64,000 nucleotides of DNA, from the NCBI RefSeq assembly GCF_900188395.1, contig NZ_FZOB01000007.1:28720-92719 (forward strand), written 5' to 3'. Shown in pieces: positions 1-8,485 of the stretch. A program made the position numbers and the translations under genes. The stretch is from Desulfurobacterium atlanticum. GTDB taxonomy: Bacteria > Aquificota > Aquificia > Desulfurobacteriales > Desulfurobacteriaceae. Each line of letters begins with the position of its first letter. Position 1 is the stretch's first letter. Under the pieces are notes generated by a model. The model made no database searches. It was given only the letters and a program-made list of their open reading frames with translations, and was not told the origin of the DNA.

Positions 1-549
1 ATGGCTATTATTTTAATCCCCCTTGGGGTAGGTGAACTTATTATTGTTTACGGTTGGATGATAGTTCTTTCTGATAACGGCCTGATAAAACACCTTCTTC
101 ACTATATCGGAATTTCACATATGCCGAAACTTTTAAATACCCCTTTCAGTATGACAATTGGTTTTCTTTATGTTTCTTTTGTTTTTATGCTTCTTCCTAT
201 AATACAGGTACTTGAAAATCTTGATGACTCAATGATAGAAGCTGCCCTTGACCTTGGAGTGTCAAAGCTTGCTATTTTCAGAGAGATAATCATTCCGTTT
301 TCTATGTCAGGTATTATTTCTGGAGTAATCATGGTATTTACTCTCGTTATAGGTGATTTTCTCGTTCCAAATATATTGGGAGGTAAAAGCGCCCTCTGGT
401 TTACGGAGATTATTTACGATAACTTTCTTACAACATTAAACTGGAACCTTGGTTCTGCTTTTGGCTTTCTGCTTCTCCTTGGTGCTGTTATTGTGATATG
501 GATACTTATAAAAATTTCCGGTCAGGATTACGAGAGGGTTATTAGATGA
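1..549 (+). CDS. ABC importer permease, PotB-like (5' end cut by window)
   Basis: Inner-membrane permease of a spermidine/putrescine-type (PotB/PhnU-like) ABC importer. It carries the permease signature that docks on the ATPase, seen as EAALDLGVSKLAIFREIIIP around residues 80-99, and several hydrophobic helices. Only 182 residues are present against roughly 280 for the family, and the first visible ATG lies inside a membrane segment, so the true start is almost certainly upstream of the window. The stop overlaps the next permease in an ATGA junction, which is the usual arrangement for a PotB/PotC heterodimer. The substrate cannot be read from the permease. Confidence 0.85.
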   Translation: MAIILIPLGVGELIIVYGWMIVLSDNGLIKHLLHYIGISHMPKLLNTPFSMTIGFLYVSFVFMLLPIIQVLENLDDSMIEAALDLGVSKLAIFREIIIPFSMSGIISGVIMVFTLVIGDFLVPNILGGKSALWFTEIIYDNFLTTLNWNLGSAFGFLLLLGAVIVIWILIKISGQDYERVIR

Positions 550-1391
550 TTAGAGGTATTGCTTCCAAAAGATATAACTTTACTGTTTCTTTCTTCGTGG
601 GACTATTTTTTGTCTTCTGGATACTACCCCTTTTTGTTATTTCTCTTCTTGCATTTAACGATGCAGATTATATAGGCTTTCCCTTCAAAGGATTTACTCT
701 TGATTGGTTCATAGGTTCAGGTAAAAAGGTGGGAGTGTTTCATAATCCTGATCTTTTACACGCAATAGTGGTTAGTGTGAAAACGGCAACTATTGTCTCT
801 GCTGTATCGCTTATAATTGCTACGGCTGCGGTTTTATACTTTGAAAAAGCAAAGTCAAAGGCTAAAAATATTCTTTACTATCTGGCTGTCTCTCCTCTTA
901 TAATTCCCGGTGTTATTCTTGGTATTGCTATACTTACCTTTGCCACCACTATTCTTTACTTTTTGCAGGACCATGCGTCTATTGACCTGACCGATTATCT
1001 TTCTCCCGGATTCTGGTTGGTTGTTATTGGACAGATTTCTTTTGTTACATCTTACAGTATGCTTATTATTCAGGCACAGATGAAGAAGTTTGATAGAACA
1101 TGGGAAGAAGCGGCCCTGAATCTTAAAGCCGGCCGCTTTGATATCTTACGGTATATTACCGTTCCCTTTTTAAAACCTGCTCTTATTAAAGCTTTCATTG
1201 CAGGATTTTTAATCAGTTTTTCAAACTTTAACACAACCGTTTTTCTTGTTGGTTCAGATCCGACTCTTCCTATCTATCTTTTCTCTCAGGTTAAGTATAA
1301 CCTCACTCCGGTTGTTAATGCAGTTTCATTTCTTATTATTCTGGTTATTACCTCCTTTGCGGTAATAGATTTCATCTTTAAGAGGGATTAA
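546..1391 (+). CDS. ABC importer permease, PotC-like
   Basis: Second permease of the same importer. At 281 residues it is full length for the PotC family, with about six hydrophobic helices and the coupling-loop motif EEAALNLKAGRFDILRYITV near residue 186. It starts in an ATGA overlap with the preceding permease, so the two are probably translated together and form the membrane heterodimer. A phosphodiesterase follows immediately, and a second importer set follows that. PotBC-type permeases move polyamines, but related PhnU/PhnV proteins move aminoethylphosphonate; the hydrolases next door make an organophosphate substrate the more attractive guess. Confidence 0.85.
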   Translation: MIRGIASKRYNFTVSFFVGLFFVFWILPLFVISLLAFNDADYIGFPFKGFTLDWFIGSGKKVGVFHNPDLLHAIVVSVKTATIVSAVSLIIATAAVLYFEKAKSKAKNILYYLAVSPLIIPGVILGIAILTFATTILYFLQDHASIDLTDYLSPGFWLVVIGQISFVTSYSMLIIQAQMKKFDRTWEEAALNLKAGRFDILRYITVPFLKPALIKAFIAGFLISFSNFNTTVFLVGSDPTLPIYLFSQVKYNLTPVVNAVSFLIILVITSFAVIDFIFKRD

Positions 1392-2168
1392 ATGAAAAAG
1401 TTGATTCACATAGCGGTTGATGGCTTGAGACCGGAAATGATTGATACAGGGCGCTGTAAATTTTTAAAATCTTTATCTGAAAAAGCTTTATATACAAATC
1501 AGATGCGTTCAGTAATTCCTCCCATTACTTTACCCTGTTTCTTTTCAATATTTCACGGGGTTAATCCTCTTACACACGGTGTTTTTTACAACATAATTCC
1601 TGAAAATTATACGGTTAAATCTCCAAACCTTTTTGATGTTTTAACGGATAACGGTATAAACACTATCTCTTTTTTTAACTGGAAAACTCTTGGAAAAAGT
1701 ATGGGAAAGAAGAAACCTTCAGGGGAAAAGGTGTTTATTGACGATTTAACAATAAAGGGAGATGTTGAAATTGTTGATAAGGTTATCTCTCTAAACGAGG
1801 AGAGAAAGTTACCTGATTTTATTTTTATCTATCTTGGAGCTCTTGATGAAGTTGGTCATAAATACGGCTGGCTTTCATCTGAATATGTAAAAACTGCCGA
1901 AGTGGTGGATTCCCTTATTGAAAAACTTTTTAGAGTTTTCAGTAAAGAGTGTGATTTTCTTATCCATAGCGACCATGGAGGTTATGAATTTGGCCACTAC
2001 GTTATTATGGAAGAGATAATGAACGTGCCTTTTATCTATTATTCTTCAGGGGAAAAGTTGGACACTCTGCAGAAATTGGCACCTTCCATCGTTGATATTG
2101 CTCCCATAGTTCTTTCTCGTTTTGGTATAGAAATTCCTGTTTCATGGGAAGGAAACAGCATTTTCTAA
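1392..2168 (+). CDS. Type I phosphodiesterase/nucleotide pyrophosphatase-like hydrolase
   Basis: Member of the alkaline-phosphatase superfamily (nucleotide pyrophosphatase/phosphodiesterase branch). The metal-binding Asp lies in IAVDGLRPEM near residue 9, the Thr nucleophile in PPITLPCFFS near residue 46, and later metal ligands in LDEVGHKYG and HSDHGGYEFGH. No signal peptide is visible, so it probably acts in the cytosol on an imported phosphodiester or on nucleotide derivatives. The start is directly behind the permease stop, with GAGGGA as Shine-Dalgarno. At 258 residues it is short for the family (commonly 300-450) but holds the core motifs. The substrate is unknown. Confidence 0.8.
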   Translation: MKKLIHIAVDGLRPEMIDTGRCKFLKSLSEKALYTNQMRSVIPPITLPCFFSIFHGVNPLTHGVFYNIIPENYTVKSPNLFDVLTDNGINTISFFNWKTLGKSMGKKKPSGEKVFIDDLTIKGDVEIVDKVISLNEERKLPDFIFIYLGALDEVGHKYGWLSSEYVKTAEVVDSLIEKLFRVFSKECDFLIHSDHGGYEFGHYVIMEEIMNVPFIYYSSGEKLDTLQKLAPSIVDIAPIVLSRFGIEIPVSWEGNSIF

Positions 2169-2254
2169 GTGCTGTTTTTTTCTTTTTTAACAAATTACTA
2201 ACAATTAATAGTTATCTTTTCTATCAAACTTTTAAGTTTATTTTCGGAGGTGTT

Positions 2255-3325
2255 ATGAAAAAAAGTAAATTTTTAAAATTTGCCTTTATTCCCACTGTAG
2301 CGATTGCTTTATCAGGTTGTTTTAATAATAATCAGAATGTTCAAAAAGAAGAAACCAAAAAACCAGAAGTTACACAGGAAAAGAAGCAACTTTCAGGAAC
2401 TATCAACTTTTACACGTCCCTTCCTAAAACTATAGCTCTTGAGATAGCTGATAGATATCATCAAAAACATCCTGAAATTACTGTAAACGTTTACAGAAGC
2501 GGCGCATCAAAGATAATGGCAAAACTCGGGGCTGAAATAGAAGCGGGTAAAGTGATGGCAGATGTTGTCTGGCTGGCAGACCCGGGGAACACAATTTTCC
2601 TTAAAAACAAAGGGGTGCTTTTAAAATACACTCCTGAAAATGCAGAAAAAGTTGCTTTTAAAGATAAGGATGGTTACTATTTCGCCGGAAGATTTATAGC
2701 TCCTGTTATAGCATTTAATACCGGAATTGTTAAAAATCCCCCGAAAAGTTTTAAAGTAATCTCTGAAAAAGAGTATAGGGATACCCTTCCTTCTCCGTGG
2801 AACAGAGCGAAAGGATGGTGTGCTATTCCCAATCCTCTATATTCAGGTTCTGCCCTTGCTTTTGCTTATGGTATGTATAAGCTTTACGGCTGGGATTACT
2901 TCAGGAGATTAAAAAATAATGGAGTGGTTGTTTTAAAAAGTAACGGTTCTGTAAAGAACGGAATACTTCAGGGAGAAAACCCTGTAGGCGTTACACTTGA
3001 TTATATGGTGAGACAGCAAAAGGCGAAAGGAATGAACATAGATTATCTCTATCCTGAAGATGGAACTGCTCTGATACCAAGCCCTATAGCTGTTTTAAAA
3101 ACAACTAAAAATCCTGAAGTTTCAAAGGATTTTGAAAACTTCCTTCTCTCAAAAGAGGTTCAAACTCTTCTTGCTGATAATTACATAATTCCTGCAAGGA
3201 GCGATATTTCTTCAGATAAAGTCCCCTCTATTGATTCTATAAAGAAAATAAACGTTGATTGGGATAAAGTTTCTGGAAACCTTGAAGAGATAAGAAACAA
3301 ATTTTCACAAATAATGCTCAAGTGA
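2255..3325 (+). CDS. Extracytoplasmic iron/phosphonate-type solute-binding lipoprotein
   Basis: Solute-binding component of an ABC importer, 356 residues. I chose the ATG behind CGGAGG because it gives a good lipoprotein signal: MKKSK, a hydrophobic stretch, then the lipobox LSGC with Cys22. An upstream in-frame start would overlap the previous gene and destroy this signal. The mature protein has the class of fold seen in FbpA/AfuA and PhnS binding proteins (GTINFYTSLPKTIALEIADR, then ADVVWLADPGN). It should hold substrate at the outer face of the inner membrane and hand it to the double permease encoded next. Whether the ligand is ferric iron or an organophosphate cannot be decided from sequence alone. 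Confidence 0.82.
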   Translation: MKKSKFLKFAFIPTVAIALSGCFNNNQNVQKEETKKPEVTQEKKQLSGTINFYTSLPKTIALEIADRYHQKHPEITVNVYRSGASKIMAKLGAEIEAGKVMADVVWLADPGNTIFLKNKGVLLKYTPENAEKVAFKDKDGYYFAGRFIAPVIAFNTGIVKNPPKSFKVISEKEYRDTLPSPWNRAKGWCAIPNPLYSGSALAFAYGMYKLYGWDYFRRLKNNGVVVLKSNGSVKNGILQGENPVGVTLDYMVRQQKAKGMNIDYLYPEDGTALIPSPIAVLKTTKNPEVSKDFENFLLSKEVQTLLADNYIIPARSDISSDKVPSIDSIKKINVDWDKVSGNLEEIRNKFSQIMLK

Positions 3326-3335
3326 TGGAGTCTAT

Positions 3336-5015
3336 ATGTCCGAGAGGTCTTTAAGGGAGAGATTTTCTCTCCCGTTATCTGAAATTCAGATTTTATGGGT
3401 TTTTACTCTTTTTGTTTTAATTATTACAACTTTTTATCCTTTTGCACTCCTTGTGTTTAAAAGTATTACCGGAGTAAGGAGTGAAGAAGTTCTAAAAGCT
3501 GTTCTTACAGACAGAGAAACTTATGTTTACACATTTAATACTATTAAACTTGCTGTTTTTGTAACGGTTTTAGCTATTATACTTGGAGTTCCTTCTGCTT
3601 TTCTTGTCTCAAGGACAGATATTTATTCCCGAAAAATTTTAAAATTTTTAATAGTTCTCTCTTTCACTCTTCCCCCTTATGTAAGTGCTATAGCATGGAT
3701 ACAGCTTGCGGCACCTTATTCAGGATATTTAAATAGATTTTTTCACCTTTTTGGTTTTCCTGCTGATTTCATCAATATTTACTCTTTCTGGGGAATAGTC
3801 CTTGTAATGGCTATCAAGTATTATATCTATGTGTTTTTGACAACTTCAGCTTCACTTGAACAGATAGACCCTTCTCTTGAAGAAGCAGCCAGAATGAGCG
3901 GAGCTTCACCTTTTAAAGCTTCCCTTTTAACACTTAAACTGGTCATTCCGTCCATAGCTTCAGGAGCTCTTCTTGTTTTTATAGCTACATGTGCAAACTT
4001 TGGAATTCCTGCTTTAATTGGCGAAAGGGCTAACTTTTATGTTCTAACAACTAAAATTTACAGTGCCCTTTCTATTCCAGACCTTGACAGGGCTGTAATA
4101 CTTTCTCTTTTCCTGATAGTGATAACTGCGGTTGTTCTTCTGATTCAGAAAAAAGTTTCACATGGAAAACACTATACAACTGTTACCGGGAAAGCTTCTC
4201 GTCCGTCGTTATTAAAACTTGGTAAAGTAAAAATTGCTGTATCTTTACTTCTTTATATAGTGCTTTTTATTACGACTGTAGTCCCTATATCTTCTCTCTT
4301 TTTCAGTGCATTACTTAAAACTCCTGTAGCACCATTAACTTCTGTAGATTCGTACACGTTATCAAATTTTCTATTTGTTATTTTCAAGGATCCTTCCACG
4401 ACAGAGGCTATAAAAACAAGTTTCTTTTCTTCTGCTCTTGCAGCTTCAGTTATCACAGTTTTTGGAGCACTTATTGCATACATAGTGGTTAAAACCGATA
4501 TAAAAGGAAGAACGATTATAGATTTTCTCTCTTCCATTCCTTATATTTTGCCGGGCACGGTTGTTGGAGTTGCAATAATAGTGGCTTTTATAAAATTTCC
4601 TTTCTTTGAGACTTTGTGGATTTTACCGTTTGCTTACTTCATCAGGTATCTTTCCTATGGAGTTAGAACGGTTACAGGTTCCCTGCTTCAGATAGATAAA
4701 ACTCTTGAAGAAGCTTCTTTCATGTCCGGAGCTTCATGGGTGCAGACCTTTAAAAACATAATTTATCCTCTGTTAAAATCCGGGTTGCTTGCTGCATGGA
4801 TACTTGTTTTTATTCCTGCTTTAAGTGAACTTACCGTTTCCATAATCATATATCCGCCGCAGCATCCTACCATAGGGGTTGCAACGTATAATCTTATGGA
4901 AGAGGGGTCATACAGCTTTGCTTATGCTCTTTCAGCTCTTGTTACATTAATTGTTGTTGTTTCTTACGGAATTGTTACCAGAATCACCGGAAAATTTGCC
5001 GGAAGGAGAATTTAA
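3336..5015 (+). CDS. Double-domain ABC permease, FbpB/PhnUV-like
   Basis: A 559-residue permease made of two fused transmembrane modules, as in FbpB/AfuB iron transporters and ThiP. Each half has a coupling motif: EEAARMSGASPFKASLLTLK near residue 183 and EEASFMSGASWVQTFKNIIY near residue 457. It therefore acts as a complete membrane channel without needing the PotB/PotC pair upstream. The stop overlaps the start of the ATPase gene by one base (TAATG), and the binding-protein gene precedes it by ten bases. Binding protein, double permease and ATPase form one complete importer. Confidence 0.88.
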   Translation: MSERSLRERFSLPLSEIQILWVFTLFVLIITTFYPFALLVFKSITGVRSEEVLKAVLTDRETYVYTFNTIKLAVFVTVLAIILGVPSAFLVSRTDIYSRKILKFLIVLSFTLPPYVSAIAWIQLAAPYSGYLNRFFHLFGFPADFINIYSFWGIVLVMAIKYYIYVFLTTSASLEQIDPSLEEAARMSGASPFKASLLTLKLVIPSIASGALLVFIATCANFGIPALIGERANFYVLTTKIYSALSIPDLDRAVILSLFLIVITAVVLLIQKKVSHGKHYTTVTGKASRPSLLKLGKVKIAVSLLLYIVLFITTVVPISSLFFSALLKTPVAPLTSVDSYTLSNFLFVIFKDPSTTEAIKTSFFSSALAASVITVFGALIAYIVVKTDIKGRTIIDFLSSIPYILPGTVVGVAIIVAFIKFPFFETLWILPFAYFIRYLSYGVRTVTGSLLQIDKTLEEASFMSGASWVQTFKNIIYPLLKSGLLAAWILVFIPALSELTVSIIIYPPQHPTIGVATYNLMEEGSYSFAYALSALVTLIVVVSYGIVTRITGKFAGRRI

Positions 5016-6073
5016 TGGGTGTTCTTGTTCTTGAAAATGTGAGAAAAAGCTATAAAGATGTTGAAATTTTAAAGAGAATAAGCCTTGATGTTGAGAAGGG
5101 AGAGTTTTTAACACTTCTGGGCCCATCAGGTTGTGGGAAAACAACCACCTTAAGAATAATTGCAGGCCTTGAAGTGCCCACATCGGGCAGGGTTGTTGTA
5201 GATGGAAAAATTTTTTCCGCTCCGAAGGAGAAAATCTTCATTCCCCCTGAAAAAAGAAATATAGGTATGGTTTTTCAAAGTTATGCTGTCTGGCCTCATA
5301 TGACGGTGTTTGATAATATAGTTTATCCTTTAAAAATTCGTAAACTCAAAAAACAGGAGATAGAAAGGAAAGTCAAGGACGCTCTCAATATGGTAAGACT
5401 TAGCGGACTTGAAAGGCGCTATCCTCACCAGCTTTCAGGGGGACAGCAGCAAAGGGTTGCCCTAGCAAGAGCACTTGTTATGAATCCCAAAATAATGCTT
5501 CTTGATGAACCTTTGTCAAACCTTGATGCCAAACTAAGAGAAGAGATGCGGTTTGAGATAAAGGATTTACAAAAAAGAACCGGCATAACAATCATCTATG
5601 TTACCCATGACCAGACTGAAGCTATGGCAATGAGTGATAGGGTAGTGGTTATGAAAAATGGTGAGATAAGACAGATAGGCACTCCTATGGAAATATATAA
5701 AAATCCTGTGGATACGTTTGTTGCCGACTTTATAGGAAGTGCAAACTTTATTACTCCGAAGAAAGTTGAAAAGTGCGGAAATTGCTTGGAAATCTCCTTT
5801 TTAAACAGGAAATTGACGGTTGCTAAACTTCCTCATGAGAAAATTAAAGTTGTTGTAAGACCGTCAGAGATAGAGCTTTCAAAAGAAAAACTGACCGATT
5901 CTATTGACGGAAGAGTTGTTGCAAGTTCGTTTTTAGGTGAATTTAACATGTATAAAGTTATGTTGGAAAAGGATTTAGTTTTAACTGTGATAAGTGATAG
6001 GAAAGATTTTGAAACAGGAGATACTGTTTTTGTTAAGATTAAAAACTGTGTTGTAGTTGCTGACAGAGATTGA
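5015..6073 (+). CDS. ABC importer ATPase, PotA/FbpC family
   Basis: ATP-binding subunit that powers the importer. Visible motifs are Walker A GPSGCGKTT (residues 33-41), the Q-loop in VFQSYAVWPHM, signature LSGGQQQRVALARAL, Walker B IMLLDEPLSNLD, and the switch His in YVTHDQTEAMAMS. A C-terminal TOBE-like domain (about 240-352) is typical of the PotA/FbpC/MalK group. At 352 residues it is normal in length. It is the only ATPase in the visible part of the cluster; a second one for the PotBC-like pair may lie upstream of the window, or this subunit may serve both. Confidence 0.9.
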   Translation: MGVLVLENVRKSYKDVEILKRISLDVEKGEFLTLLGPSGCGKTTTLRIIAGLEVPTSGRVVVDGKIFSAPKEKIFIPPEKRNIGMVFQSYAVWPHMTVFDNIVYPLKIRKLKKQEIERKVKDALNMVRLSGLERRYPHQLSGGQQQRVALARALVMNPKIMLLDEPLSNLDAKLREEMRFEIKDLQKRTGITIIYVTHDQTEAMAMSDRVVVMKNGEIRQIGTPMEIYKNPVDTFVADFIGSANFITPKKVEKCGNCLEISFLNRKLTVAKLPHEKIKVVVRPSEIELSKEKLTDSIDGRVVASSFLGEFNMYKVMLEKDLVLTVISDRKDFETGDTVFVKIKNCVVVADRD

Positions 6074-6080
6074 GGGCTTT

Positions 6081-7532
6081 ATGGTTAAAGTTGCTCATAT
6101 AAGTGATACCCATATAACTTATGGAAACGCTTTCAACAGAACCGCTTTTGATATAGCTATTGAAAAAATAAACAAGAGTGATGTTGACCTTGTTATTCAC
6201 ACGGGTGATGTAACAGACCAGGGTCTAAGAGACGAATATGAGTATGCAGCATTTCTATTTAACAAAATTGAAAAGCCTTTAATAGTTGTTCCTGGAAATC
6301 ACGATGTCAGAAATGTCGGTTATGAACTTTTTGACCGCTTTTTTGGGCAATTTTTTAAAAAAGTGGAAGTTGGAGGAATCTCTTTTATTCCGATTGATAC
6401 TACCGTGCCGGATGTTGGAGACGGTGAGCTTGATTTTTACGAGATGGAAAGATTAAAGGAAAAACTTTTTGAAGAAAAAGAAACTATAAAAGTTGTTATT
6501 GGGCATCACCATCTCTTTCCGCTTCCCTTTACAGGCAGAGAGAGAAATGTAATTTCTAACAGCGGTGACCTTATTGAGCTTTTTAACTCTTCAGGTGTTG
6601 CTGCCTATCTTTCAGGACATAAACATGTTTTTAATGTGTATAAACTTTCTGATACGGTAGTGATAAATGCTGGTGCCGTTTCGTGCAGGAAAACAAGAAA
6701 AGGAGATGTGAACAGTTTTAATTTTATAAATTTTGACAATTTTACAAATGGAGTAGATGTTACGGTAATTGCTGAATATATTGATGGAAGTAGAGAAAGG
6801 AAGATTTTCTCTATCCCTGAGAAAAGTAAAGCTATTTCTGATAAAGGTGCAAAACTTCTTACTATCGTTCAGATAAGTAATACCTGCGTATCGGACAGAT
6901 TTTATTTCAGACAGGACGTTATGGAAAAGGGGATAGAGACTATTAACAAAATTAACCCCGATTTTGTAATTCACTGCGGGAACATTGTGGATGCAGGAGT
7001 GGAGCGCTATTTTGAAAGAGCGGTTGCTTTGCTGAGTAATTTAAAATCGTCTTTAATGGTCGTGCCCGGCAGAAACGATTTTTCATTTAACGGAGACATC
7101 TTTTTCTTTCGTTATTTTTCTCTTAAACCTTTTGAAACCGAAAAGATTAAGTTCGTTCCTGTTGTGACGGTAAATAAAGATGCTAAAACGGGAAGACTTG
7201 GAAGAAGCGGTTTGAAATTTCTTAAAAAGGAGCTTGAAACAGAAAAAGAAAAAATTGTTTATCTTCATCACAACCTTCTTCCCGTTCCGCACAATAGAGA
7301 AACAGGAATTCTTGAAGATGCAGGAGATATTATTAAGCTCCTGATAGATAAAGGGGTAAAACTTGTCCTTACAGGTTATGGAGATAACAGCTTTTTTACT
7401 AAACTGGAAAACGTTTCTTTTGTGAATTCAGGAAGTTTTTCATGGGAGCTTCACAACAATCCCGCTGGTTTCTCCTTTAATCTAATAGAGATTTATGAAA
7501 ATGATGTCTGTGTTAAAGAAATTTATTTTTAG
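6081..7532 (+). CDS. Tandem metallophosphoesterase, second domain degenerate
   Basis: Calcineurin-like phosphoesterase of about 483 residues with two domains. I start it at the ATG behind GAGGGC. Domain 1 (about 1-245) has every metal-site motif: HISDTH, HTGDVTD, PGNHD, GHHHLFP and GHKH. Domain 2 (about 255-483) keeps the fold pattern but the same sites read QISNTC, HCGNIVD, PGRND, LHHNLLP and TGYGD, so most metal ligands are gone. It has no signal peptide and is probably cytosolic. Domain 1 resembles CpdA/GpdQ-type phosphodiesterases. Together with the phosphodiesterase upstream it suggests degradation of imported phosphodiesters; the real substrate is unknown. Confidence 0.82.
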   Translation: MVKVAHISDTHITYGNAFNRTAFDIAIEKINKSDVDLVIHTGDVTDQGLRDEYEYAAFLFNKIEKPLIVVPGNHDVRNVGYELFDRFFGQFFKKVEVGGISFIPIDTTVPDVGDGELDFYEMERLKEKLFEEKETIKVVIGHHHLFPLPFTGRERNVISNSGDLIELFNSSGVAAYLSGHKHVFNVYKLSDTVVINAGAVSCRKTRKGDVNSFNFINFDNFTNGVDVTVIAEYIDGSRERKIFSIPEKSKAISDKGAKLLTIVQISNTCVSDRFYFRQDVMEKGIETINKINPDFVIHCGNIVDAGVERYFERAVALLSNLKSSLMVVPGRNDFSFNGDIFFFRYFSLKPFETEKIKFVPVVTVNKDAKTGRLGRSGLKFLKKELETEKEKIVYLHHNLLPVPHNRETGILEDAGDIIKLLIDKGVKLVLTGYGDNSFFTKLENVSFVNSGSFSWELHNNPAGFSFNLIEIYENDVCVKEIYF

Positions 7533-8485
7533 TTTGCTGTTTTTATTTCCTTGAGATTTTCCAAAAGCTCTCTACAGCTTTTGCTTCTCATCACTTTTTC
7601 GTTCAGCTTTGCTTTTCCTCTTATCCCTTTAAAAAGCTGGACAATCTGCATCTTTATCTCTTTGCAGGCTTTTTCTTTCTTCATAAACTCCCACATCATC
7701 TCAAGTTCCTGCAGGATAAACTCTATCCTTTCGGAAAATGTGGCTTTGTAGTCTCTTCTCTCTTTAAACTCTTTAAATATCCACGGGTTTGATACTGCTC
7801 CCCTTCCTGCCATCACACCGTCACATCCTGTCTCTTCAAACATCCTTTCAACATCTTTCCATTTCCATACATCGCCGCTTCCGACTATCGGCACAGGACT
7901 TAATTTTTTCAAATCCTTTATCCTTTCCCACCTTGCTTTTCCTGAAAAAAGCTCTGTGGAAAGTCGCGGGTGAAGGGCTATAAGGGAAACACCGCCTTCT
8001 ATAAGGTTTTCGGCTATCTTTTCAAGATTGTCCTCTTTAAATCCAAGTCTGATTTTTGCCGTTACAGGAATGTTGTAAGGTTTTAAAGCGGCAACCGTTT
8101 CTCTGATTATCTCTTTCATTATTTCAGGATACTGAAGAAGGTAAGCAGCGGATTTTGATTTTAAAACCTTTTTGACAGAACATCCAAAGTTTATATCTAT
8201 CGCGTCTGGCCTGCATTTTTCAGCAACAATTTCGGCAGCTTTTGCTATCTCTTCCGGATTTCTTCCGTAAAGCTGAAGGTGAATCGGTCTTTCCTCTTCG
8301 GTAAAGTAGGCAAGTTCTCTTTCTATTCCTTTGTAGATTATCCCCGTTGCGTTCATAAGTTCAGAGTAAACTCTATCTGCTCCAAGCCGCCTGCAAAGTC
8401 TTCTGAACGCTGAATGGGTGTAACCTGCCATGGGAGCAAGGATTATCTCTTTACCTTTAAACAGTTTATACCTCCTCTGTCGCAA
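7529..8485 (-). CDS. dus: tRNA-dihydrouridine synthase
   Basis: Flavin enzyme that reduces uridines to dihydrouridine in tRNA. It has the Dus hallmarks: LAPMAGYTHSAFRRL at the FMN-binding N-terminus, DINFGCSVKKVLKSKSAAYL with the catalytic Cys, and the phosphate-binding VGSGDVWKW and GAVSNPWIF. The start is unusual. The coordinate given uses a TTG inside the preceding gene, but the only good Shine-Dalgarno (AGGAGG) lies after that TTG and points to a CTG at 8464, seven codons further in. It is the last gene of a three-gene operon with the ComDE-like and radical SAM genes, and converges with the phosphoesterase gene. Confidence 0.9.
   Translation of the reverse strand: MRQRRYKLFKGKEIILAPMAGYTHSAFRRLCRRLGADRVYSELMNATGIIYKGIERELAYFTEEERPIHLQLYGRNPEEIAKAAEIVAEKCRPDAIDINFGCSVKKVLKSKSAAYLLQYPEIMKEIIRETVAALKPYNIPVTAKIRLGFKEDNLEKIAENLIEGGVSLIALHPRLSTELFSGKARWERIKDLKKLSPVPIVGSGDVWKWKDVERMFEETGCDGVMAGRGAVSNPWIFKEFKERRDYKATFSERIEFILQELEMMWEFMKKEKACKEIKMQIVQLFKGIRGKAKLNEKVMRSKSCRELLENLKEIKTAN

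Noticed and set aside
2144-2254. Longer N-terminus for the solute-binding lipoprotein
   Set aside because: It overlaps the phosphodiesterase gene, has no ribosome-binding site and would bury the lipoprotein signal; the ATG behind CGGAGG is better.
1-7532. Firm call as a polyamine or ferric-iron uptake operon
   Set aside because: Permeases and ATPase are compatible with either, but the two phosphoester hydrolases and lack of iron-box-like sites leave the substrate open.
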